Assembly (NCBI RefSeq): GCF_014126825.1
Contig: NZ_CP059900.1
Coordinates: 744,001 to 808,000 of the forward strand
DNA from: Tomitella gaofuii
GTDB lineage: Bacteria; Actinomycetota; Actinomycetes; Mycobacteriales; Mycobacteriaceae
DNA: 64,000 nucleotides
Direction: 5' to 3'
The notes beneath the pieces were generated by a model, which had not been told where the DNA came from, did not search any database, and saw nothing but the letters and a program-made list of their open reading frames with translations. The position numbers and the translations under genes were made by a program. Positions 47,920-56,754 of this stretch are shown in pieces (the stretch's first letter is position 1; each line of letters starts with the position of its first letter).

Positions 47920-48990
47920 ATGACCGTTCCCGGCCGAGACAGTTCTGCGCGCCCCGATCGCCGCAAGGGGGAGCGGCGGACACGCGCGCGCAGACAGTCC
48001 GTGTGGGAAGCGGTGCTCGGCGCGTTGATTCTGCTGGCCATCGTCGCCAGCATCATCATGATCTTCACGGACAGCGTGCCGTTGCTGCGGTTCGGTGTAG
48101 TCGCCGCGCTGTGGGCGGCCGTCGTCGGCGCCATCGCGATGACGAAGTTCCGCAAGGACTCCGAGAACGACGCGGCCCGAGCCCGCGACCTCAAGCTGGT
48201 GTACGAGCTGCAGTTGGAGCGCGAGATCGCCGCGCGCCGCGAGTACGAGCTGGTGGTGGAATCGCAGGTGCGCCGCCAGGTGGAGGAGCGCGTGCAGCAC
48301 GAGGCCTCCGAGGAACTCGAGTCGCTGCGCATGGAGATGGCTGCGCTGCGGGCGAGTCTGGAGGCGCTGTTCGACGGCGAACTGCCTGATGAGCGTCTGG
48401 CCGTGCGCGCCGAATCGCACCGGTTGCATGAGCTCTCGGGCGGGCCCGGACAGATGGTGGCGGCCCAGGCGGCGGAGCTGCCCGAGATCGATGAGGTCGT
48501 GGCCGTGGACGGCATCGACGATGCAGGCGCTGCCTTCGAACCCGACTACGAGGCGTACAGGCAGGCCGCGCAGGATCTGCCGGGGGCGGGGGATGAAGCG
48601 CCGGTCACCGCGGAGACGCAGGTGCTCCCGGATGGCGCCGACGTCGACGATGAAGCCGTCGACGACACCGACGACGCGGCGGATGCCGAGTTCGCTGAGG
48701 CCGCCGTGGTGGACGACGCCGTGGTGGAAGAAGACGAGGTCGCCACGGACTCCGCCCGCCGCGTGCCGGCCGAGGAGGCGCCGGTCGAAGGCGAGCCGGT
48801 CGACGCGTACCCGGCGGAGGATGAGGATGCCGACGACGAGGCCGCCGACGACGAGGCGGACGAGGAAGACACTTCGGAGCACGGCACGCGGCCGGGTGGG
48901 AACACGGTGGCCGAGCTGCTCGCACGGATGCGGGAGACCGGCAGCGTCCCGGACAACCTCGGTCGCCGCCGCCGCCGGGCACAGGACTGA
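47920..48990 (+). CDS. Membrane protein with coiled coil and acidic tail (Rv3604c/DUF6779-like)
   Basis: A 356-residue protein. A basic N-terminus precedes two membrane helices (about residues 30-75). A long coiled coil rich in Glu/Arg (about 85-150) follows, then an extremely acidic disordered region (about 190-325, many Asp/Glu/Ala) and a basic end with VAELLARMRETGSVPDNLGRRRRR. Its position between the DUF3180 and DUF2520 genes corresponds to Rv3604c. The architecture suggests a scaffold or cytoskeleton-linked role, which is inference only. Confidence 0.8.
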   Translation: MTVPGRDSSARPDRRKGERRTRARRQSVWEAVLGALILLAIVASIIMIFTDSVPLLRFGVVAALWAAVVGAIAMTKFRKDSENDAARARDLKLVYELQLEREIAARREYELVVESQVRRQVEERVQHEASEELESLRMEMAALRASLEALFDGELPDERLAVRAESHRLHELSGGPGQMVAAQAAELPEIDEVVAVDGIDDAGAAFEPDYEAYRQAAQDLPGAGDEAPVTAETQVLPDGADVDDEAVDDTDDAADAEFAEAAVVDDAVVEEDEVATDSARRVPAEEAPVEGEPVDAYPAEDEDADDEAADDEADEEDTSEHGTRPGGNTVAELLARMRETGSVPDNLGRRRRRAQD

Positions 48991-49030
48991 CGCGGCCCAC
49001 ACGGGCCGGGACGGCGACGCATCGGCGCCC

Positions 49031-49080
49031 GTGAGATAGCTCACCTGGGGCTGTCGGCGTCGCGCACGGCGCGATATTCT
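49031..49080 (+). promoter_or_regulatory. CRP/GlxR-like palindrome and -10 box
   Basis: GTGAGATAGCTCAC (49031-49044) is a perfect GTGA-N2-TA-N2-TCAC core of the CRP/GlxR site. TATTCT (49075-49080) is a plausible -10 box with start near 49087, placing the site about 50 bp upstream. Confidence 0.6.
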
Positions 49081-49139
49081 CGCGGAGAACGTCCGGTACC
49101 TGCACGGCAGGACTGGAACGACTCCGGAAGGACCCACGA

Positions 49140-50159
49140 GTGGCCGCACCCGGTCAAGATCCCCTGCTGCCCGACGGCGGGCCCCGCGCCGCCGCGGAGT
49201 GGCCCCGCCCTGCCCGCTTGTCCGTCGGCGTCATCGCCGCGGGACGGGTCGGCACTGCCCTCGGCGCGGCTCTCGAGCGCGCAGGGCACGTCGTCGGCGC
49301 ATGCGCAGCGGTGTCCGACGCGTCGAGGGAACGGGCGCGCACACGCCTCCCGGAATCCCGCATCACCCCCGCGGATGCGGTGGCCGCATCGTCGGAGCTG
49401 GTGGTCCTCGCCGTGCCGGACACGGAACTCGCGTCCTTGGCCGCGGGCCTCGCGCACACGGTGCCGGACTGGTCCGGAAAGATCGTCCTGCACACCTCGG
49501 GGGCGAACGGCGTCGCGATCCTGGACCCGCTCGCCGCGCGCGGCGCGATCTGCCTGGCCGTCCACCCCGCCATGACCTTCACCGGGGACCCGTCCGATGT
49601 GGATCGCCTGGGTTCCGCATGCTTCGGGATCACGGCGCCGGATGAGGTGTCGACGGCCATCGCGCAGTCTCTTGTGCTCGAGATCGGCGGCGAGCCCGTC
49701 GTCATTCCCGAGGATTCCCGCACCCTTTACCACGCTGCGCTTGCGCACGGCAGCAATCACCTGGTCACGCTGGTGCGCGACGCGGCGAGCGCGCTCGCCG
49801 CGGCATTGCGCCCACGGGGTTCCGGGGAGGCCGATGCGGCGGCGTACGGCACGATCACGACCGAAGCAGGGGCGCCCGAGCGCATCCTCGCGCCACTGCT
49901 GACCGCCGCGCTCGACAACGCGCTGCGTCACGGCGACCGCGCGCTGACCGGCCCGGTGGCGCGGGGGGACGCGGCCGCGGTGGCCGCGCATCTGCGGGAG
50001 CTCGACGTCGTCGACGCGGAGGTCGCCGAAAGCTACCGCGGGCTCGCACTGCGGACGGCGCAGCGTTCCGGCGCGACGCGGGCATTGATAGACCTTCTAC
50101 GCCCGGCGGGAACGGGCTGCACCGAAACCGATTCCGAACGGCAGGAGCACCACCTGTGA
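49140..50159 (+). CDS. Rossmann-like and DUF2520 domain protein (Rv3603c-like)
   Basis: A 339-residue protein with an N-terminal NAD(P)-binding fold ([21 protein letters not shown], about residues 28-48) and a helical DUF2520 domain (about 165-300), an arrangement related to ketopantoate/ketol-acid reductase-like dehydrogenases. The loop reads GVIAAGRVG rather than a strict GxGxxG. It is directly coupled to panC (GTGA overlap), so a role in pantothenate synthesis, perhaps as the missing ketopantoate reductase, is possible but unproved. GGAAGGA lies before GTG 49140. Confidence 0.85.
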   Translation: MAAPGQDPLLPDGGPRAAAEWPRPARLSVGVIAAGRVGTALGAALERAGHVVGACAAVSDASRERARTRLPESRITPADAVAASSELVVLAVPDTELASLAAGLAHTVPDWSGKIVLHTSGANGVAILDPLAARGAICLAVHPAMTFTGDPSDVDRLGSACFGITAPDEVSTAIAQSLVLEIGGEPVVIPEDSRTLYHAALAHGSNHLVTLVRDAASALAAALRPRGSGEADAAAYGTITTEAGAPERILAPLLTAALDNALRHGDRALTGPVARGDAAAVAAHLRELDVVDAEVAESYRGLALRTAQRSGATRALIDLLRPAGTGCTETDSERQEHHL

Positions 50160-51085
50160 CGCTGCAAGCACGTGACTACACCCCCGGCGGACTGACGGTC
50201 CACCACGAGCCGCGACGGATCACGGCCGTGACCCGGGCCTTGCGCGGCGTGGGCCGGCAGGTGGTGCTCGTGCCCACGATGGGGGCGCTGCACGAGGGAC
50301 ACCTGGAGCTGGTGCGGCAGGCCAAGCGCGTCCCCGGGGCGGTCGTGGTCGTGTCCGTGTTCGTGAACCCGCTGCAGTTCGGCGAGGGCGAAGACCTCGA
50401 CGCGTATCCGCGCACGCTCGAAAGGGACGTCGAACTGCTGCGCGCGGAGGGCGCCGAGCTGGTCTTCGCCCCGTCGGCCGCCGCGATGTACCCGCACGGG
50501 CCGCGCACGACGATCCACCCGGGGCCGCTGGGGGCGGAGCTGGAGGGCGGCGCACGGCCCACCCACTTCGCCGGCATGCTGACCGTGGTCTGCAAGCTTT
50601 TCCAGATCGTCGCGCCGCATGCCGCTTTCTTCGGAGAGAAGGACTACCAGCAGCTCGCGTTGATCCGGCAGATGGTCACCGACCTCGACTTCGACGTCAA
50701 GGTGGTCGGCGTGCCCACCGTCCGTGAGTCCGACGGTCTGGCGCTCTCGTCACGCAACAGCTACTTGACTCCCGAGCAACGCACCCTCGCCACCACGCTT
50801 TCCGCCGCGCTGGTGGCCGGGGCCCATGCGGCGGCCGGCGGCGCCGAGGCCGTGCTGACCACGGCGCGCGGGGTCCTCGACACGGTGCCTGAGCTGGACG
50901 TGGACTACCTCGCACTGCGCGGGCTCGACCTGGGCCCCGCGCCCGAGGTCGGCGACGGACGACTGCTCGTCGCAGCCAGGCTGGGGACGACCCGGCTCAT
51001 CGACAACGTCGGCGTGCCCATCGGAACGGGCTTCACCGGTTCCGACACGCCCGGGGTGCCGGAGGATGCGGAGGCCGTGCCCTGA
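50156..51085 (+). CDS. panC: Pantothenate synthetase
   Basis: Condenses pantoate and beta-alanine using ATP. The 309-residue protein has [18 protein letters not shown] with the HxGH nucleotide motif, [40 protein letters not shown] and the KMSKS-like [12 protein letters not shown]. panD follows after 67 bp. Confidence 0.96.
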   Translation: MTLQARDYTPGGLTVHHEPRRITAVTRALRGVGRQVVLVPTMGALHEGHLELVRQAKRVPGAVVVVSVFVNPLQFGEGEDLDAYPRTLERDVELLRAEGAELVFAPSAAAMYPHGPRTTIHPGPLGAELEGGARPTHFAGMLTVVCKLFQIVAPHAAFFGEKDYQQLALIRQMVTDLDFDVKVVGVPTVRESDGLALSSRNSYLTPEQRTLATTLSAALVAGAHAAAGGAEAVLTTARGVLDTVPELDVDYLALRGLDLGPAPEVGDGRLLVAARLGTTRLIDNVGVPIGTGFTGSDTPGVPEDAEAVP

Positions 51086-51152
51086 CCGCACCCCGCCGAT
51101 ACGCGATCACCCGAACACCGGCTCCCCGGTAGCACCACCAGGAAGGACCCTC

Positions 51153-51608
51153 ATGTTCCGCACGATGCTCAAGTCCAAGATCCACCGCGCCACCGTCACG
51201 CATGCAGACCTGCACTACGTCGGCTCGGTCACGGTGGACGCCGACCTGATGAAGGCTGCCGACCTCTACGAGGGCGAGCAGGTCGCCATCGTCGACGTCA
51301 CCAACGGGGCCCGCCTCGAGACCTACGTGATCACGGGGGAGCCGGGCTCCGGCGTCATCGGCATCAACGGTGCCGCCGCCCACCTGATCGACCCGGGTGA
51401 CCTGGTCATCCTCATCTCCTACGCGATGATGGACGAGAAGGAGTCGCGCGAGTTCCAGCCGTCGATCGTGTTCGTCGACGAGAACAACGTGCCCGCCGAG
51501 GTGGGCGGCAACCCGGGCCACGCTCCCGCGGACTCGGGCCTGACGAGCCTCCAGCACCGTGATCCGTCCATCGAGCGGGCCGCGGGACTCGTGGGCAGCC
51601 CGGCCTGA
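51153..51608 (+). CDS. panD: Aspartate 1-decarboxylase proenzyme
   Basis: Makes beta-alanine for pantothenate. The 151-residue proenzyme is expected to cleave itself between Gly24 and Ser25 (YVGS) to form the pyruvoyl group. [15 protein letters not shown] and [17 protein letters not shown] are family hallmarks. The C-terminal 30 residues are an actinobacterial extension. AGGAAGGA lies 6 nt before the ATG. 6C RNA has been reported to target panD mRNA in M. tuberculosis; that RNA also occurs in this window. Confidence 0.96.
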   Translation: MFRTMLKSKIHRATVTHADLHYVGSVTVDADLMKAADLYEGEQVAIVDVTNGARLETYVITGEPGSGVIGINGAAAHLIDPGDLVILISYAMMDEKESREFQPSIVFVDENNVPAEVGGNPGHAPADSGLTSLQHRDPSIERAAGLVGSPA

Positions 51609-51610
51609 CG

Positions 51611-52426
51611 ATGCTCCTGGCCGTCGATGTAGGCAACACGAACACCTCGCTCTCGGTCTTCGACGCGGACGCACCGGGCGGAGAGCCGGTGCTGCGCAGA
51701 CGCATGCGCACCGATGCGCGCCAGACGGCAGATGAGATCGCGCTGGTCGTCCGCGGGCTGCTGGGCGAGCGGGCCGAGGCGATCACGGGTGTCGCCGCGC
51801 TGGCCACGGTGCCGTCGGTGATGCGTGAACTGCGGCTGATGCTGGAACGCTACTGGCCGCACATTCCGCATGTCGTCGTGGCGCCGGGGTTGCGGACCGG
51901 GGTCCCCCTGCTGGTGGACAATCCGAAGGAGGTCGGGGCCGATCGCGTGATGAACGCGCTGGCCGCGCACCACCTGTTCGGGTGTCCCGTCATCGTCGTC
52001 GATTTCGGCACCTCCACCCGCGTCGACGTGGTCAGCGGTGCCGGGGAGTTCCTGGGCGGGGCGATCGCGCCGGGCATCGACATCTCGGTGGACGCGCTGG
52101 CGGCGCGGGGCGCCGCACTGCGCAAGGTGGAGCTCGCCCGGCCGCGGTCCGTCGTGGGAAAAAGCACGGTGGAGGCGCTGCAGTCCGGCATCGTCTTCGG
52201 CTTCGCCTGCCAGGTGGACGGCATGGTGGCGCGGGTGCGCGAGGAGCTGCCGGAGTTCGCCGACGACGACGTGGCGGTGGTCGCGACCGGCGGCCTGGCC
52301 GGGGTGGTCCTGGGCGAATGCGCCGCGATCACCGACCACGTACCGGACCTCACCGCGGTAGGCCTGCACTTGGTCTTCGAGCGGAATCGGGCGGGCTCAC
52401 GCGCCGGCCGCCGCCAGGTGCGGTGA
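51611..52426 (+). CDS. coaX: Type III pantothenate kinase
   Basis: First step of CoA synthesis from pantothenate. The 271-residue protein of the ASKHA fold starts MLLAVDVGNTNTSLSVFD (phosphate loop) and has KEVGADRVMNALAAHH, VVDFGTSTRVDVVS, and GGAIAPGIDISVDALAARGAALRKVEL. The start is 2 bp after panD. The panC-panD-coaX unit is complete except for ketopantoate synthesis genes. Confidence 0.94.
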   Translation: MLLAVDVGNTNTSLSVFDADAPGGEPVLRRRMRTDARQTADEIALVVRGLLGERAEAITGVAALATVPSVMRELRLMLERYWPHIPHVVVAPGLRTGVPLLVDNPKEVGADRVMNALAAHHLFGCPVIVVDFGTSTRVDVVSGAGEFLGGAIAPGIDISVDALAARGAALRKVELARPRSVVGKSTVEALQSGIVFGFACQVDGMVARVREELPEFADDDVAVVATGGLAGVVLGECAAITDHVPDLTAVGLHLVFERNRAGSRAGRRQVR

Positions 52427-52454
52427 CGGTCTGTGCAGCCGGGTCCGCCTGTGG

Positions 52455-52460
52455 CATAAT
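52455..52460 (+). promoter_or_regulatory. -10 box CATAAT for the leader peptide
   Basis: CATAAT is followed by 7 nt and then GTG 52468. It gives a leaderless transcript that starts with the leader peptide. Confidence 0.6.
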
Positions 52461-52467
52461 CGCACGC

Positions 52468-52605
52468 GTGAGTATCGGTGCCGACTCACGGCATGCTCCT
52501 TCGCAGGATGGTCGTATGCATGCCGTGAACACGCAGAGCGCGCGCCCGGGGTCCGCCCGGTCCGGCGCTGCCTGCGCGCGCCGTCCGGAGTGTTGTCGAG
52601 GCTGA
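52468..52605 (+). CDS. Cysteine-rich leader peptide, probable cysteine-responsive attenuator
   Basis: A 45-codon ORF beginning MSIGADSRHAPSQDGRM and ending ACARRPECCRG, with consecutive Cys codons (TGT TGT at 52591-52596) three codons before the stop and another Cys at position 36. It starts at a GTG placed for leaderless translation. Mycobacteria use such leaderless poly-cysteine ORFs to sense cysteinyl-tRNA supply: ribosome stalling at the Cys codons changes RNA folding downstream. The 61 nt after the stop hold CCTCC-rich segments (around 52617-52626) that could pair with the GGAG of the next gene's ribosome site. The next gene is rhodanese-like, in line with sulfur control. A shorter start at ATG 52516 is possible. 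Confidence 0.75.
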   Translation: MSIGADSRHAPSQDGRMHAVNTQSARPGSARSGAACARRPECCRG

Positions 52606-52666
52606 TTTCCGCCTCCACCTCCGCGTAGCAGCAATGTCTGCGCATCTCACACTTCGGAGTACCTCC
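52606..52666 (+). promoter_or_regulatory. Attenuator-like leader between Cys peptide and rhodanese gene
   Basis: Contains CCTCC-CACCTCC (anti-Shine-Dalgarno-like) near 52616-52627 and the CGGAG ribosome site at 52655-52659. A second CGGAG (52586-52590) just before the Cys codons offers a competing partner, so two exclusive pairings are possible. This is read by eye and not folded. Confidence 0.45.
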
Positions 52667-53086
52667 ATGACCACTTTCATGGCCACCGGTGTCGCAGCGT
52701 CCGCCTCGGCGCTTCCCGCGTCCGCCTACCCCGCCGCCATCGACCGCGACGCCGTCGTCGTCGATATCCGCACCTATGCTCAGCGCGCGGTTGCAGGGGC
52801 ACTTCCCGGCGCGCTCGCCATCGCCGCGGACCTCGTCGAAGCGCGCCTGGACCCCGCATCGACCGGGCATCTCGCCGTGGCCGCCGATCCGCGCGTGCAA
52901 TGGGTGCTGGTCAGCGACGACGGCACGCTCGCGTCGATGGCTGCGCAGGCGCTGCGCGCGCTCGGCGTCCGCAATGCGGTGCACGTCGACGGCGGATTCC
53001 TGGCACTGGAACGTCTGGGCCTCGTCGCGGCCGGCGATTCCGCGGGGCATGTGCGCAGGGAGGCCGCCGCCATCTCGGCGCACTGA
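52667..53086 (+). CDS. Rhodanese-like domain protein without any cysteine
   Basis: A 139-residue single rhodanese domain: VVVDIRTYAQRAVAGALPGAL at the start, WVLVSDDGTLASMAAQALRALG at the position of the active-site loop, and AVHVDGGFLAL at the end. The loop that normally carries the catalytic Cys reads VSDDGTLAS, with Ser at the Cys position; the protein has no Cys at all. It is therefore unlikely to act as a classical sulfurtransferase. GGAG lies 7 nt before ATG 52667. It is controlled by the upstream cysteine-type leader. Confidence 0.8.
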   Translation: MTTFMATGVAASASALPASAYPAAIDRDAVVVDIRTYAQRAVAGALPGALAIAADLVEARLDPASTGHLAVAADPRVQWVLVSDDGTLASMAAQALRALGVRNAVHVDGGFLALERLGLVAAGDSAGHVRREAAAISAH

Positions 53087-53150
53087 CGGAATCCTGCGGC
53101 AGGGACCGGCGCGGCGCGCGGCCGGGGACGGAGTGACGAAGCACACCGAT

Positions 53151-53156
53151 TACCCT
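53151..53156 (+). promoter_or_regulatory. -10 box TACCCT for lysS
   Basis: TACCCT lies 8 nt before GTG 53165, close to leaderless spacing. It supports that start over the TTG at 53156. Confidence 0.5.
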
Positions 53157-53164
53157 TGTTTGCT

Positions 53165-54745
53165 GTGAGTGACAATGCGCCCGATTTCCGCAGCCCCGAA
53201 GATCCCGGCCAGAAGGCGGCTTCTGCGGGTACGCCACGGACGGGGCGGCCCGACGGCGCCGATGAATCGACGCCGGAGCAGCACAGGATCCGCGCCGCCA
53301 AGCGGGAGCAGATGCTCGCCGAGGGCATCGAGCCGTATCCGGTGGCGATCGACCGCACGCATTCGCTCGCCGAGATCCGCGCCCGATACCCCGAGCTGGA
53401 ACCGGATACGCAGACCGGAACGGTCGTCGGCATCGCGGGACGGGTGATCTTCGTCCGCAATACGGGCAAGCTGTGCTTCGCCACTCTTCAAGAGGGCGAC
53501 GGTACGCAGTTGCAGGCCATGATCAGCCTCGCGGCCGTCGGGGCGGAGTCGCTGGCACGGTGGAAAGCGCTCGTCGACCTCGGCGACATCGTCTACATCC
53601 ACGGTGAGGTGATCAGCTCACGCCGCGGAGAACTGTCGGTGATGGCGGATTCGTGGCTGATGGCGTCGAAGTCGCTCCGCCCGCTCCCGGTGGCGCACAA
53701 GGAGATGAACGAGGAATCGCGGGTCCGTCAGCGCTATGTCGACCTGATCGTGCGGCCGGACGCGCGTCGGATTGCGCGTGAGCGGATCGCCGTCATGCGG
53801 GCGCTGCGCGATTCCATGGATTCCCGGGGCTTCCTCGAGGTGGAGACCCCCATGCTGCAGACGATCCATGGCGGCGCGGCGGCGCGGCCCTTCGTCACGC
53901 ATTCGAACGCGATGGACATGGACCTGTACCTGCGGATCGCGCCGGAATTGTTCCTCAAGCGCTGCGTGGTCGGCGGGATCGACCGGGTCTACGAGATCAA
54001 CCGGAACTTCCGCAACGAGGGCGTCGATTCCACGCACTCGCCGGAGTTCGCGATGCTCGAGACCTACGCCGCCTACGGGACCTACGACGACTCGGCCCGG
54101 ATGACCCGCGAGCTCGTCCAGGAGGTGGCGGATGCCGCATTCGGCACCCGCCAGGTGACCTTGGCGGACGGTACCGTCTACGACGTCGACGGCGAGTGGA
54201 CGGAACTGGAGATGTATCCGTCGCTGTCGGAGGCGTTGGGGCACGAGATCACGCCGGATACCACGATCGACGAGCTCGCCGCGCACGCCGAGCGGCTCGG
54301 CGTGGAGGTGCCGGCCACGGCCGTGACGCACGGCAAGCTCGTCGAGGAGCTGTGGGAGTTCCTGGTGGGCGACCACTTGCACGCCCCCACGTTCGTGCGC
54401 GACTTTCCGGTGGAGACGTCTCCGCTCACGCGCCAGCACCGGACCAAGGCCGGGGTGACCGAGAAGTGGGACCTGTACGTGCGCGGATTCGAGCTGGCGA
54501 CGGGCTATTCGGAGCTTGTGGATCCGGTGGTGCAGCGCGAGCGCTTCGAGCTGCAGGCGCGGCTCGCGGCCTCGGGCGATGACGAGGCGATGGTGCTCGA
54601 CGAGGACTTCCTCGCGGCAATGGAACATGGAATGCCGCCCACCACCGGCACCGGAATGGGGATCGACAGGCTATTGATGGCGCTCACCGGCCTGGGGATC
54701 CGCGAGACAATTCTTTTCCCCCTGGTCAGGCCCTCGCGGGATTGA
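53165..54745 (+). CDS. lysS: Lysyl-tRNA synthetase (class II)
   Basis: Charges tRNA-Lys. The 526-residue protein has an N-terminal OB-fold anticodon domain ([29 protein letters not shown]) and the three class II motifs: [35 protein letters not shown] and [11 protein letters not shown]. The first 40 residues are an extra disordered region. It lies between the coaX region and lsr2 as in M. tuberculosis (Rv3598c). A 21-bp hairpin follows. Confidence 0.96.
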   Translation: MSDNAPDFRSPEDPGQKAASAGTPRTGRPDGADESTPEQHRIRAAKREQMLAEGIEPYPVAIDRTHSLAEIRARYPELEPDTQTGTVVGIAGRVIFVRNTGKLCFATLQEGDGTQLQAMISLAAVGAESLARWKALVDLGDIVYIHGEVISSRRGELSVMADSWLMASKSLRPLPVAHKEMNEESRVRQRYVDLIVRPDARRIARERIAVMRALRDSMDSRGFLEVETPMLQTIHGGAAARPFVTHSNAMDMDLYLRIAPELFLKRCVVGGIDRVYEINRNFRNEGVDSTHSPEFAMLETYAAYGTYDDSARMTRELVQEVADAAFGTRQVTLADGTVYDVDGEWTELEMYPSLSEALGHEITPDTTIDELAAHAERLGVEVPATAVTHGKLVEELWEFLVGDHLHAPTFVRDFPVETSPLTRQHRTKAGVTEKWDLYVRGFELATGYSELVDPVVQRERFELQARLAASGDDEAMVLDEDFLAAMEHGMPPTTGTGMGIDRLLMALTGLGIRETILFPLVRPSRD

Positions 54746-54761
54746 CCCGGGATTCACTCTC

Positions 54762-54807
54762 CGCCTGATGCGGGGCGCCGCACGATTGCGGCGCCCCGCA
54801 TCAGGCG
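54762..54807 (+). terminator. lysS terminator hairpin
   Basis: A perfect 21-bp stem (54762-54782 with 54787-54807) with a CGAT loop, 16 bp after the lysS stop. Confidence 0.75.
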
Positions 54808-55105
54808 TCTCGGATGGAAACGCCATTACGCGTAGGGCGCCGGAGTCGGGTCGGCTCCATCGGATGCGCCATCATGCCTTCCTCGGGGCGGCGCCGTCCG
54901 CAGTATTGCTGTCGGCGCCGGGTCGGAGCGGTTCACCGATAATCATTCCGTGATTTGCGATGCGGATGCAATAGTCGTCGAATAGGTCTACGATCGCAAA
55001 TGGAAGGCGCACAAGGGTCGAGATGTCCTGAATCGCGTGTTCCAGCACACGTGATCGGGTCGCAACCCGGCTGGGTCACGCGGACGAAACCGAAGTGAGG
55101 GTTTG
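54808..55105 (+). other. lsr2 upstream region
   Basis: No gene is seen. The stretch 54930-55010 is noticeably more AT-rich than its surroundings and holds the inverted repeat ATTTGCGAT (54953-54961) and ATCGCAAAT (54993-55001). AT-rich promoter DNA is what Lsr2 itself binds, so autoregulation is plausible. Confidence 0.5.
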
Positions 55106-55444
55106 ATGGCAAAGAAGGTCACGGTCACGCTCATCGACGATCTGGATCGGGAATCGGAGGCCGTTGAGACGGTTGAATTCGGTCTCGACGGCGTCGGATA
55201 TGAGATCGACCTCTCAGAGGAGAACGCGGAGAACCTTCGCGAGCTGATGCGGGATTGGATCATTCATTCCCGCAAGGTGAGCGGCCGTCGTCGCGGTCAG
55301 CGCGCGTCGACCGCGCCCCGCTCCACGAACAGCCGTGAGGAGACGGCGGCCATCCGCCGTTGGGCGCGGGACAACGGATTCAAGGTGTCCTCGCGCGGAC
55401 GCATTCCCAGCGAAGTGCTGGAGGCCTACGGCAAGGCGCACTGA
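55106..55444 (+). CDS. lsr2: Nucleoid-associated protein Lsr2
   Basis: An H-NS-like silencer that bridges AT-rich DNA. The 112-residue protein has the N-terminal dimerisation domain ([27 protein letters not shown]) and the C-terminal DNA-binding domain with [19 protein letters not shown]; Arg97-Gly98-Arg99 form the AT-hook-like motif that enters the minor groove. Length equals that of M. tuberculosis Lsr2. GTGAGGG precedes the ATG. It lies between lysS and clpC as in M. tuberculosis, but two lipase genes are inserted before clpC. Confidence 0.97.
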   Translation: MAKKVTVTLIDDLDRESEAVETVEFGLDGVGYEIDLSEENAENLRELMRDWIIHSRKVSGRRRGQRASTAPRSTNSREETAAIRRWARDNGFKVSSRGRIPSEVLEAYGKAH

Positions 55445-55567
55445 GCCCGCGCGCTCTGGACTCGCGCCTTTCCGGGGCCGGTCGCGGGCCGGCGGTTGCG
55501 GGCATCTCGGGCGGGAGCTCCGCAGCCGTGCAACGGCCGTCCGGCATCGTTTCGCCGCGTCCGGCAG

Positions 55568-55620
55568 ACGTGCGCGGTCCCCGCGATTCGACATCGCGGG
55601 GACCGCGCACGTGTTAGTTT
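55568..55620 (+). terminator. lsr2 terminator
   Basis: A perfect 20-bp stem (55568-55587 with 55593-55612) with a TCGAC loop, followed by GTTAGTTT. The TAGTTT may double as the -10 box of the lipase gene. Confidence 0.75.
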
Positions 55621-55657
55621 CCGGCGATCGGGACAAATCACGTGGGGAGATGTGCGG

Positions 55658-56698
55658 ATGGACTCATCGCGGGCGGATACGGATCGGCCGAGGGGCGGGT
55701 CACGCCCCACCAGGCGGCAGAATAGGCGCGGCCGATTGCGCCGGGCCCTTTCGCACACGGTGATGGCCATGGCCGCCGGCGCACTCGCGGTCGGCGGGGT
55801 GGCCGCGGCGCCCGCAGCCGCCGATCCGCTGCCGGTGCCGCCCACATTCTTCGCGGGCATCCCCTACGAGCTGGCGGATCCGGGCGGGTCGTTGCCGGGC
55901 GTCAATGATTGGGATTGCGTGCCGAGCGCCGAGCACCCCGATCCGGTGATTCTCGTGCACGGCACGGGCGGGGGAGCCCAGACCAACTGGGGCGCGATGG
56001 CTCCGCGCATCAAGAACGCGGGTTATTGCGTGTACGCGTTGACCTACGGGGTGAATCCGGGGACGCCGTGGCCGCTCAGCGCCATGGGCGGGTTGACGCG
56101 CATGCAGGATTCCGCGCAGGAGTTGTCGGTGTTCGTCGACAAGGTGCTGGCGGCCAGCGGGGCGCAGAAGGTGGACTTCGTCGGGCATTCGCAGGGCACG
56201 TTGATGCCGAATTACTATGTGAAGTTCCTCGGCGGCGCGCCCAAGGTGGACAAGTACGTCTCGCTGGCGCCGCTGTGGAAAGGGACTACCGCCGGCGGCG
56301 CGAGCGAATTCACCGCGAAGCTCGACAAGGCCGCGAAGACGAATCCGGCGGCCCGGCAGTACGCGGACCTGATGAACGAGTACTGCGGGGCGTGCTCGCA
56401 GATGTCGGCCGGGTCGCCGTTCATCGAGAAGATGAACGCGGGCGGCACCTACGCGCCGGGCGTGCAGTACACCAACATCATGACGCGGTACGACGAACTG
56501 GTGGTCCCATGGACCGCCGGGTACGTCGAGGCGCCGAATGCGACGAACATCGTTGTACAGGACACCTGTGCGCAGGACTATTCGGACCATCTCGCCATCG
56601 CCGCCTCGGTGCGGTCGCAGGCGATGGTCCTCAACGCGCTCGACCCCGCCCATCCGGTACCGGTGCCATGCGTGTTCGTGCCGCCTTTCCTCGGTTGA
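55658..56698 (+). CDS. Secreted lipase/esterase (alpha/beta hydrolase), copy 1
   Basis: A 346-residue exported hydrolase. A basic N-terminus and a signal peptide end near AAPAAADP (about residue 50). The lipase fold shows VILVHGTGGGAQTNWGAM for the oxyanion region and the nucleophile elbow VDFVGHSQGTLM with Ser178. Asp and His of the triad are probably in the TRYDELVVPW and Q-D-Y-S-D-H segments. Cysteines suggest two disulfides. It belongs to the actinobacterial triacylglycerol lipase group. GGGGAGA lies 8 nt before ATG 55658. A close paralogue follows directly. Confidence 0.88.
   Translation: MDSSRADTDRPRGGSRPTRRQNRRGRLRRALSHTVMAMAAGALAVGGVAAAPAAADPLPVPPTFFAGIPYELADPGGSLPGVNDWDCVPSAEHPDPVILVHGTGGGAQTNWGAMAPRIKNAGYCVYALTYGVNPGTPWPLSAMGGLTRMQDSAQELSVFVDKVLAASGAQKVDFVGHSQGTLMPNYYVKFLGGAPKVDKYVSLAPLWKGTTAGGASEFTAKLDKAAKTNPAARQYADLMNEYCGACSQMSAGSPFIEKMNAGGTYAPGVQYTNIMTRYDELVVPWTAGYVEAPNATNIVVQDTCAQDYSDHLAIAASVRSQAMVLNALDPAHPVPVPCVFVPPFLG
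56102..56243 (+). repeat. 142-bp segment identical to 57136-57277
   Basis: The two lipase genes share 142 bp without a single difference, covering the nucleophile elbow. The rest of the genes has diverged, so this block points to recent gene conversion or strong recent exchange. Confidence 0.9.
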
Positions 56699-56754
56699 GG
56701 GGCGGCCGACCCTGCCGCACGACGAGTGCGGAGCCGAACTCACGAGGAGCGTCC

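Noticed and set aside
52451-52466. TGTGG...GCAC as a CRP site
   Set aside because: The right half does not match TCACA; the CATAAT inside is better read as a -10 box.
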